Of a stretch of 6,198 nt of DNA, positions 1 through 5,100 are shown piece by piece; the first letter of the stretch is position 1, and the number at the start of each line of letters is the position of its first letter. The notes beneath the pieces were generated by a model, which saw only the letters and a list, made by a program, of their open reading frames with translations, had not been told where the DNA came from and searched no databases. The position numbers and the translations under genes were made by a program. The stretch comes from Methanocorpusculum sp. (GTDB taxonomy: Archaea > Halobacteriota > Methanomicrobia > Methanomicrobiales > Methanocorpusculaceae): contig DALTYF010000063.1 of NCBI GenBank assembly GCA_029986195.1, forward strand, positions 1-6,198, given 5' to 3'.

Positions 1-210
1 GCATATCCGTGCCCCTTCCTGCGCATGGGAAATATCATGGGTTACGGACCGTCCGATATCATGCATCATCGACCCCGCGCAGACCAGGGCATCATCCACC
101 GAATCTCCGGAAAACCGCGCGGCAACGGATGCAACAACCTCGCAGTGCTGGACCACACCGGAGTCGCAGCCCGCAGAAAAAAGAATTGGGGAATACTGAT
201 TCTCAGGCAT
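1..210 (-). CDS. HD-domain hydrolase, archaeal TIGR00295-like (C-terminus outside window)
   Basis: Seventy codons are visible, reading off the left edge. The start is an ATG whose first bases overlap the 3' end of tfe by 8 bases (ATGCCTGA), with a GAGG at 220-223 nine bases upstream of it. The translation has the layout of a metal-dependent HD phosphohydrolase: H22 in GCDSGVVQHCEVVA, the HD pair H50-D51 in MMHDIGRS, then H58 and H62 in THDISH. The pattern of MHDIGR followed by TH and SHA is what I associate with the small archaeal HD family TIGR00295 (from memory). The substrate is unknown. HD enzymes usually cleave phosphoesters of nucleotides or nucleic acids in the cytoplasm. The overlap makes it the most distal visible gene of the tfe operon. 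It could be another HDIG subfamily, but the HD assignment itself is secure. Confidence 0.85.
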   Translation of the reverse strand, partial: MPENQYSPILFSAGCDSGVVQHCEVVASVAARFSGDSVDDALVCAGSMMHDIGRSVTHDISHAQEGARIC

Positions 211-724
211 CCGAAAGAGCCTCGCGCATCTTCTCAACGCGGCTCTTCAGTGCAGATACCAGCAGTTCATCATCGAAATGCACCAGCATCTCGCCGCACT
301 GCTCGCAGGCAAAGTTGGTGGTACACGCATTATTAAACGTCGTCATCATACCGCAGTTCTTGCACTGATAGAAGTCGTTCGCCTCATCATACCGCAGGCG
401 TGCCGACAGTTTCCCCACCACCGTCTCCATCTCCGCACGCAGAACAAGATTCAAATTGTCCATCCGCATCACCCACAGGTACGTCAGCCAGCCCGTCTCA
501 TTATTCTTAATCCGGCGGTACTCCGCCAGCCGGTGTTCATAGAGATTATACAGCGTATGGCGCACGGAGTTTAAGTTGATCTCCGTCTTTGCGGCAATAT
601 CCTCATCGCTCAGTTCCTCGTTCGGGCAGCGGCGGAGAAGTTCAATCCCTTCCTCACCCACGAGTTTTAGAAGATACTGGAATATTGCCGGATTTTGCAG
701 CTGTTCCTCAGTGATCGCCGTCAT
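203..724 (-). CDS. tfe: Transcription factor E, alpha subunit (TFE)
   Basis: This is the archaeal homologue of the TFIIE-alpha N-terminal half. It helps RNA polymerase and TBP/TFB open promoter DNA and stabilises the open complex. The 173-residue length matches the family. Residues 1-95 form the winged helix, with the helix-turn-helix around 38-65 (LSDEDIAAKTEINLNSVRHT) followed by YNLYEHRLAEYRR. A charged linker leads to a zinc ribbon at about 119-151 with ligands C121, C124, C140 and C143 (CKNC and CEQC); C134 is an extra cysteine. The C-terminal tail is a short charged helix. The ATG overlaps the stop of the upstream ATP-grasp gene as ATGA and has no Shine-Dalgarno of its own, so translation is probably coupled. 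Its own 3' end overlaps the HD-domain gene. Nothing about the protein is abnormal. Confidence 0.97.
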   Translation of the reverse strand: MTAITEEQLQNPAIFQYLLKLVGEEGIELLRRCPNEELSDEDIAAKTEINLNSVRHTLYNLYEHRLAEYRRIKNNETGWLTYLWVMRMDNLNLVLRAEMETVVGKLSARLRYDEANDFYQCKNCGMMTTFNNACTTNFACEQCGEMLVHFDDELLVSALKSRVEKMREALSDA

Positions 725-1797
725 GTCTTTATATGTTGGACGGCGCCGGTAATATGTTTATCCAGAGACACAAACGCCTCATCCCGCGACGGCCCGCACC
801 CGAGAACCGAAAACATCACCTCTCCTTCCTCAAACACTGTTCCCGGATGCGGAATATCGGTGATGGTTCCTGCAAGGTCCCGCATATCAGCACGCATCAC
901 CAGCGGCTCAGGAGCCGCAAGGATTTTCCGCACGCAGAACTGTCCCGGTTCCGGCACAGCATCCGGCAGTATCCCGCGGCACGCATCCGCATGCAGCTGG
1001 AACAGGTTTACCTCGGTCGCACCTTCCACCGTCTCCACCGTCCCCTGAAACCGCGGATTCACCTCAATTGCGTAAGCTTCCGTATCCGTCAGAACAAAAT
1101 CCACGCCGACCGATCCCACGCATCCGCTTGCCGCAACAATTTTTTCGGCAACTGCCATCATCCGTCGGGTCATCGGGTGGGTGCAGGGCGTAACAGATCC
1201 CGAAAACGCATAGGCGCAACTGTCCCCGCCGCGAAGAATCTGTTCGTTTGCTGCAACTGCTTTTGCCGCAGTTCCGGTTCCGACACAGGACACACTTGCC
1301 GGAACGCCTGCGATAACCTCCTGCATCAGAAAGGGTTCGTGTTCCGCAAACTCCTCCCAGCATGCACGCTCCGCATCATTTCGGACGACCGCATTCCGCC
1401 AGCCGCCCGCACCCGACAGCGTCTTCATCATCGCCGGATACTCACCGTCGGAAAGTTTTCGGGGAACCGGAACACCGAGAGACTCAAAAAACTCCTGGGT
1501 TTTTCCTTTGTCCATGAACCGTGCCGCAACCTCTGGAGCGGTGCCCAGCCGGTTTGGCACCTCCAAAAGCTCCGCACCTGACGTTGTCACCACGCAGTCG
1601 ATCTGATGCCGCGCGAGCATCTCCTCAAGAGCAAACGGCAGTTCATCCAGCTCGTCAAACGCCATCACATCCTTTGTACACCAGAGCAGATCCTGATCGC
1701 AGAAGTGATCCACCGCATACACGTCATATCCGGCCCGCGCCGCAGACTTTGCCACGTGACGGGTTGTGTATCCGGCAACCAGTACCGACGGACTCAC
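721..1797 (-). CDS. ATP-grasp ligase of unknown substrate
   Basis: The protein is 358 residues and cytosolic. It has an N-terminal pre-ATP-grasp Rossmann-like domain ([25 protein letters not shown], residues 6-30), a lysine-bearing segment FMDKGKT (94-100), a glycine-rich nucleotide loop SGAGGWRN (128-135), the hinge-side strand [15 protein letters not shown] (156-170), VGVDFV (230-235) and the metal site [10 protein letters not shown] (243-252), where E245 and N247 would hold magnesium. ATP-grasp enzymes activate a carboxylate as acyl phosphate and join it to an amine or thiol. I cannot tell the substrate; carbamoyl-phosphate-synthase-like and COG2232-like carboligases are the nearest resemblance (inference). 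Translation starts at GTG, which overlaps the trm56 stop (GTGA), with GGTGA at 1804-1808 six bases upstream. The gene ends in an ATGA overlap with tfe, so it is embedded in the operon. Confidence 0.85.
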   Translation of the reverse strand: MSPSVLVAGYTTRHVAKSAARAGYDVYAVDHFCDQDLLWCTKDVMAFDELDELPFALEEMLARHQIDCVVTTSGAELLEVPNRLGTAPEVAARFMDKGKTQEFFESLGVPVPRKLSDGEYPAMMKTLSGAGGWRNAVVRNDAERACWEEFAEHEPFLMQEVIAGVPASVSCVGTGTAAKAVAANEQILRGGDSCAYAFSGSVTPCTHPMTRRMMAVAEKIVAASGCVGSVGVDFVLTDTEAYAIEVNPRFQGTVETVEGATEVNLFQLHADACRGILPDAVPEPGQFCVRKILAAPEPLVMRADMRDLAGTITDIPHPGTVFEEGEVMFSVLGCGPSRDEAFVSLDKHITGAVQHIKT

Positions 1798-2348
1798 GCT
1801 TCGTCACCGTGGTGTTCATCGTGCTTGACGGTTGTCTTGCCAATCGCGGTCGGCAGCACTTCCAGTTCTGCATCCGGAAACGTCAGTTCCAGTTCCGCAC
1901 CTTCGTACAGATGATCCAGAAACAGCGCAAGAGCCGAAATCTCCGAGTGCGGCTGGTTGGCAACCGCCACATTGTAGTCGGCAAGCTCGTACATATCGCC
2001 CGGCACTTTTTCGGCACCCACCACGACCAGAATTTTTTCCTCGGTCCGGATTTGGGGGATCACATCCTGCAGCCGCAGGCCGTACATGGTCAGATGCACA
2101 ACCTTTCCGCCGTTTCGTTTGAACGTATTGATACAGCTCTTCCACTTCACATTGTTCTCACAGAAGTAGGTGCCGCCGAACCGGTGCGCAACATCTGCAA
2201 TACTGTCGGCAACCTTCTGATCATCTGCGGCAAGATACATGCCGCTCGCCCCGAGCGCCCGGGAACTCAGTCCGACGTGTGTCGTTACCCGCTGGTCGCG
2301 TTCCGGCCGATGACCGATTCGTAGGATATAGGATTCTGGTTTCAGCAT
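1794..2348 (-). CDS. trm56: tRNA (cytidine-56-2'-O)-methyltransferase aTrm56
   Basis: This SPOUT-superfamily enzyme uses S-adenosylmethionine to methylate the 2'-OH of C56 in the T-loop of archaeal tRNAs. In most archaea that modification is made by this family. Family signatures over 184 residues: the N-terminal [17 protein letters not shown] (9-25), VHLTMYG (84-90), and the C-terminal trefoil-knot segment with [20 protein letters not shown] (108-127) followed by [16 protein letters not shown] (130-145), which forms the cofactor and dimer surface. The tail (173-184) is histidine- and acid-rich. The ATG lies inside the 3' end of the upstream winged-helix gene, overlapping by 7 bases (ATGCTGA), and the stop overlaps the GTG of the ATP-grasp gene. 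Only a weak AAGG precedes the start, which suggests coupling to the upstream gene. Confidence 0.95.
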   Translation of the reverse strand: MLKPESYILRIGHRPERDQRVTTHVGLSSRALGASGMYLAADDQKVADSIADVAHRFGGTYFCENNVKWKSCINTFKRNGGKVVHLTMYGLRLQDVIPQIRTEEKILVVVGAEKVPGDMYELADYNVAVANQPHSEISALALFLDHLYEGAELELTFPDAELEVLPTAIGKTTVKHDEHHGDEA

Positions 2349-2581
2349 TGTTTCTTCGCCTTGATAACTCCGTTTTCAATATAGACCGGCATATCAGGAG
2401 CATGCAGCATCTCATTCAGCATCAGCATGTCCGATAAACTCAGGAGACTGACCGACTCGCCCATAACTGCAATGAGGCAGTTGTTTTCAAGCCGGGACAG
2501 GGACGCCTCCACAACATCCCGGCTCCATCCCGACCGTTCCACCAGCTCTGCAATCATCACCGGCTTTTCATCGGTCAGCAT
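2342..2581 (-). CDS. Small winged-helix protein, 5' end uncertain
   Basis: As drawn from the first in-frame ATG, this is a 79-residue protein. The segment [20 protein letters not shown] (9-28) is a helix-turn-helix, followed by [10 protein letters not shown] and a short wing ([10 protein letters not shown]); the C-terminus [14 protein letters not shown] is basic. It resembles MarR- or ArsR-like winged helices in archaeal operons and could bind DNA, but no ligand or target is visible. The start is doubtful. There is no Shine-Dalgarno before 2581, and the same frame stays open upstream and reads DCDTDWALYH, which would supply the missing first helix of the fold. That frame has no ATG, GTG or TTG back to about position 2690. 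An ATG at 2628-2630 would join it if one A were removed from the AAAA run (2613-2616). This is the first gene of the operon and overlaps trm56. Confidence 0.7.
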   Translation of the reverse strand: MLTDEKPVMIAELVERSGWSRDVVEASLSRLENNCLIAVMGESVSLLSLSDMLMLNEMLHAPDMPVYIENGVIKAKKQC

Positions 2582-2764
2582 GTGGTAGAGTGCCCAGTCA
2601 GTGTCGCAGTCCTTTTGGTGACCGCTCCATTCCCCAGTGCGGGTCGTCCCCTCACTTTCATGAGGTAACAGTTTGAACGCAGAAGAGATTAAGGTTGCAT
2701 GGTTGCATCCTGTATTTTGTCACAAACAACCCCCTTATCACTGCCAAATACAACAGTCCTACGT
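2582..2764. promoter_or_regulatory. Divergent intergenic region, presumed promoters of both directions
   Basis: This stretch separates the minus-strand trm56-tfe operon from the plus-strand unknown genes, so promoters for both should lie here. I see only weak TATA-like candidates. CTTATCA at 2734-2740 sits 25-31 bases before the 2765 ATG, the right place for a leaderless transcript. ATTTTG around 2714-2719 reads CAAAAT on the other strand and could serve the leftward operon. CCTCA (2650-2654) and TGAGG (2661-2665) form a small inverted repeat with a six-base loop. The part nearest 2581 probably codes for the missing N-terminus of the winged-helix protein. No terminator or riboswitch is evident. 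Confidence 0.35.
2693..2708 (+). repeat. Perfect 8-bp tandem duplication
   Basis: GGTTGCAT occurs twice in direct succession, at 2693-2700 and 2701-2708, in the divergent intergenic region. The spacing of 8 bases is less than one helical turn. It may be a replication-slippage product or a regulator half-site pair; the sequence alone does not decide. Confidence 0.75.
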
Positions 2765-3517
2765 ATGGAACTCACCGTTGTTGTTGCATTCACCTCTCTT
2801 GTGGTCAGCATCGTCTCCAGTATCTACGGATTCACCCAGAACAAAAAACTGCAGGAGTTTGAACACCGGACCCGCGAGGACACCAAAGAAGATCTGGTAA
2901 AACTCGATACAGTTCTCAAATCCATCATTATCAAATCGTCGTACCGCAACGACATGAAAAATCTCGGATTCGATTCTGAAAAGCAGATCATCAGCGACTT
3001 CCTCTTAAGCCCCACCTGGCTTGCGATAGAGTATCTGGTGAATCAGAACGGTGACAAAACCGTACTGCATGTGGAGCTTTTGATCATTCTCAACCGGCAG
3101 GACGGCATCACCATTGGTTTTGCCGCCCGCAACGCCGAAAAAGAACTCAGCAGAATCAGCAAACAGTACCAGGACGAACTGCTGAACCTGAAAAACAACA
3201 TCTACACCATGCTTCCTGAAATCTCCGGAGATAGTGTGGAACGGTTGTCGAAGACCGCTGTCAATGCAGTAAAAGACCGGATCACCTACAATGACGACTA
3301 CATCAGGGACGCATTCCACTACCTCAAAGAGAAAAAAGGGGTGGAGGATCCAAGCATCAACCTCTTCCTTGCGGTTCTGGACAACAACGATGACCAGCTC
3401 AAACAGGCCATCGACTCAGGAGGAAACCTTTCCATGGACGACAGGGATCTGCTGCGGAAGTATGAAAAACTCCTGAAGGATCATACCTTTGTTAGAAAAC
3501 AGGGACAACCGGCATAG
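2765..3517 (+). CDS. Unrecognised membrane-anchored protein with coiled-coil-like region
   Basis: I do not recognise this family. From the ATG at 2765 it is 250 residues. Residues 3-21 (LTVVVAFTSLVVSIVSSIY) form a single hydrophobic segment followed by NKK, consistent with a signal anchor that leaves the rest in the cytoplasm. Residues 25-60 are highly charged and probably helical. A mixed region at 80-125 contains LHVELLIILNRQDGITIGFA. A helical region follows from 122 to 190, and a C-terminal helix pair LFLAVLDNNDDQLKQAIDSGG is loosely reminiscent of an ankyrin unit (weak). An in-frame ATG at 2699 would add 22 residues, but it lies inside the tandem repeat and lacks a Shine-Dalgarno; I prefer 2765, possibly leaderless. 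The gene is AT-richer than its neighbours (26 G+C of 60 at 2941-3000 against 39 of 60 at 4201-4260) and stands alone between two minus-strand operons, suggesting an acquired or lineage-specific gene. Confidence 0.7.
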   Translation: MELTVVVAFTSLVVSIVSSIYGFTQNKKLQEFEHRTREDTKEDLVKLDTVLKSIIIKSSYRNDMKNLGFDSEKQIISDFLLSPTWLAIEYLVNQNGDKTVLHVELLIILNRQDGITIGFAARNAEKELSRISKQYQDELLNLKNNIYTMLPEISGDSVERLSKTAVNAVKDRITYNDDYIRDAFHYLKEKKGVEDPSINLFLAVLDNNDDQLKQAIDSGGNLSMDDRDLLRKYEKLLKDHTFVRKQGQPA

Positions 3518-3590
3518 ATTCTTCATCTGAGAGATACGAATACTACACAGCAAATGATTGTGATGACTGGTGTGTGCCAAAGGGAGGAGG

Positions 3591-4004
3591 ATGGCCCTGC
3601 TCTCTGACTATGCAGAGCTGACGTCTCTGGCCGATTCCCTCTACGATGCCTGCGAAGACGATGATGCAGAACTTGCCCGGCTGATGCACGAACTCGACCC
3701 GGATGTTGCGATTCAGCTCTGCACCTCTGACCTGACGAATGCAGCGCAGGCCTACATGTATGCCTTTAACGAAGTCCCTGACCTTGACGTGTACGATATT
3801 CTCCTGCTCGAACCGTCCTCGCAGCTGCTGCACGGCATCAAAATACTGCCGGTTGAACTTGCGGAACTGATAATGGGATTTGATCAATCCAGAAAACTGT
3901 TTTTCATCGGTGTCTGGGACGGGGAAAAGATCCTCGCAGCCTTCACCGGAGAGGGAGCATACGATCGTGCCGCAGACTTTGCCCGCGAGCACTGCTCGGC
4001 ATAA
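3591..4004 (+). CDS. Unrecognised small acidic protein
   Basis: This 137-residue soluble protein matches no family I know. It is strongly acidic in its first half (residues 18-38, DACEDDDAELARLMHELDPD), has no membrane segment or signal peptide, and looks alpha/beta: helices in 1-60, then VYDILLLE and a strand-rich LFFIGVWDGEKILAAFTGEG (103-122) and a final helix. Cysteines at 21, 44 and 135 are not spaced as a metal site. The start is ambiguous. The ATG at 3591 directly follows a purine block GGGAGGAGG (3582-3590), with GGAGG only three bases away. A GTG at 3570 would add seven residues (through KGRR) with GTGAT five bases upstream. It lies 73 bases after the membrane-anchored gene and may share its transcript. 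Its stop is two bases from the end of the convergent UPF0280 gene. Confidence 0.7.
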   Translation: MALLSDYAELTSLADSLYDACEDDDAELARLMHELDPDVAIQLCTSDLTNAAQAYMYAFNEVPDLDVYDILLLEPSSQLLHGIKILPVELAELIMGFDQSRKLFFIGVWDGEKILAAFTGEGAYDRAADFAREHCSA

Positions 4005-4006
4005 TC

Positions 4007-4717
4007 CTACTCCCCTTTCGTAATCAGATCATAGCGAACGGCAGCAGGAACCATCTCCGGCACGTCCCCCCATGCCGCAGTCCATTCCCCGATAACCGCA
4101 TACACCGCGTCAACCGCCGTTCCGTCCGGCAGTGCAATCCCCCCGTCCGCTGGCCGGAGTTCATTGCACAGCCCCGTTGCCCAGGCATCCGCTTTTGCCG
4201 GATCGCGGGAAAACACTACCACCGCGTCCGCAACCCCAAACGAAACCGACGGCCCGACCGTCGCAGACGAGGTGCACACGGCACGGATACCGGGGGCCGG
4301 GGGCAGGACAAACGCATACTTCCCCGACACCGGTGCCGTCCCCGCATACAGGCCCGCCCGTACCGGTCGGTCAGCTGCGGTAAACACAATATCGCCGCCG
4401 TTGTCAATCAGACCAAACGCGGCACCCGCCGCAGCCATACTCTCCACCCCGGCCCATGCAACGGCCGCCGCCACCGCCGCCATCGGTCCGACGTCCGCTT
4501 CGGAGGCTGCCGCCGCCATCCGCTGCACAATCAGCGGCGCATCGGAGTCCACCGGCACCGGCGAGTAGGAGGTTCCAAAAAAAGGATCGGCACGGATATA
4601 GGACTCAAGGTCCGCTCGGTCTGCAAGCATCCCCGCCTTTGCCGCCGCAATATGGGCAGGATCCTCGGCGAGGATCGTTGTAATCGTCTCGCGAAACTCG
4701 AAATGTTCACGAATCAT
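4007..4717 (-). CDS. UPF0280 (COG2122) protein, sulfide assimilation
   Basis: The protein has 236 residues from the ATG in the ATGA overlap with the ferredoxin gene. It matches UPF0280/COG2122, an ApbE-like fold family. Signatures: HFEFRETITTI at 5-15, IRADPFF (41-47), VGPMAAVA (77-84), DNGGDI (105-110), VCTSSATVGPSVSFGVADAV (147-166) and DAWATGLCNEL (177-187). The Methanosarcina acetivorans member MA1715 has been reported to make sulfide assimilation into homocysteine efficient at low sulfide; its chemistry is not settled. An upstream ATG at 4768 would add 17 residues running inside the ferredoxin's second cluster region. I reject it because family proteins begin close to the EHF motif and the overlap codon is ideally placed. 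The 3' half is very G+C- and Ala-rich. It is the last gene of a coupled homocysteine operon and converges on the acidic-protein gene with a 2-base gap. Confidence 0.92.
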   Translation of the reverse strand: MIREHFEFRETITTILAEDPAHIAAAKAGMLADRADLESYIRADPFFGTSYSPVPVDSDAPLIVQRMAAAASEADVGPMAAVAAAVAWAGVESMAAAGAAFGLIDNGGDIVFTAADRPVRAGLYAGTAPVSGKYAFVLPPAPGIRAVCTSSATVGPSVSFGVADAVVVFSRDPAKADAWATGLCNELRPADGGIALPDGTAVDAVYAVIGEWTAAWGDVPEMVPAAVRYDLITKGE

Positions 4718-5100
4718 TTCTGCAGACTTAACGCACGATGCGGACAGTACATCACACACCGGCCGCACAGAACACAGCGTTCCGAGTCCACCTGCAGCTG
4801 CCAGAAGTCATCAAAGGAAAACACCTTTTTCTGGCAGATGCTGATGCACAGACCGCAGTCAACACACTCCGTCCGGTTGTGGGAAACCGCATCCCGCTGA
4901 ATCTTCACGGTAACGCCGGGATGCTTCAGTGCCTCGATGAACTTCTCCGCATCCGCATCCTTCACGTCCAGCAGTGTCCAGCCGTCATCGCCGTCGATCT
5001 GCGCACGTTCCACATTCACCGGAACCCCGGAGGCAAGAATGGCATTTGCAATGTTTGCCTCCTGCACCCCGTCGCTGTCAAAGGTTACCATCAGTTTCAT
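4714..5100 (-). CDS. NIL-domain 2[4Fe-4S] ferredoxin, homocysteine synthesis subunit
   Basis: This 128-residue protein has an N-terminal NIL domain (about 1-70; MKLMVTFDSDGV, ILASGVPVNVERAQI) and a bacterial-type ferredoxin domain with two clusters: C79, C82, C85, C89 (CVDCGLCISIC) and C109, C112, C115, C119 (CVLCGRCVMYCP). The same architecture is seen in M. acetivorans MA1822 and Methanocaldococcus MJ0099, which partner DUF39 proteins to turn aspartate semialdehyde and sulfide into homocysteine, presumably supplying electrons or handling sulfur. The ATG at 5100 is chosen because it overlaps the DUF39 stop (ATGA) and follows a strong GAGGTGG. A GTG at 5109 lies within that Shine-Dalgarno and is not credible. 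Its own stop overlaps the UPF0280 start. All eight cluster cysteines are present, so both clusters should form. Confidence 0.95.
   Translation of the reverse strand: MKLMVTFDSDGVQEANIANAILASGVPVNVERAQIDGDDGWTLLDVKDADAEKFIEALKHPGVTVKIQRDAVSHNRTECVDCGLCISICQKKVFSFDDFWQLQVDSERCVLCGRCVMYCPHRALSLQK

Noticed and set aside
733..1581. Long plus-strand open frame (282 codons) opposite the ATP-grasp gene
   Set aside because: It is antisense to a conserved ATP-grasp protein, and its translation is rich in Arg, His, Pro and Ser with no motif, as expected from a G+C-biased shadow frame.
1521..2324. Plus-strand open frame (267 codons) opposite trm56
   Set aside because: It spans the junction of two conserved minus-strand genes and carries no recognisable domain.
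2650..2665. CCTCA/TGAGG inverted repeat as a terminator or riboswitch stem
   Set aside because: Only five base pairs, with no following T-run and no extended structure.
3554..3607. Seventeen-codon plus-strand ORF overlapping the start of the acidic-protein gene, a possible leader peptide
   Set aside because: It contains no regulatory residue run, and short ORFs of this length occur by chance; the overlap could aid coupling, but nothing supports it further.
3543..3992. Minus-strand open frame opposite the acidic-protein gene
   Set aside because: The plus-strand frame has the better start context and more natural protein composition, although neither family is recognised, so this is a judgement and not a proof.
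4456..4485. GCC-rich repetitive stretch that looks like a microsatellite
   Set aside because: It encodes alanine-rich helix residues of the UPF0280 protein (AAVAAAVA) and is explained by coding.
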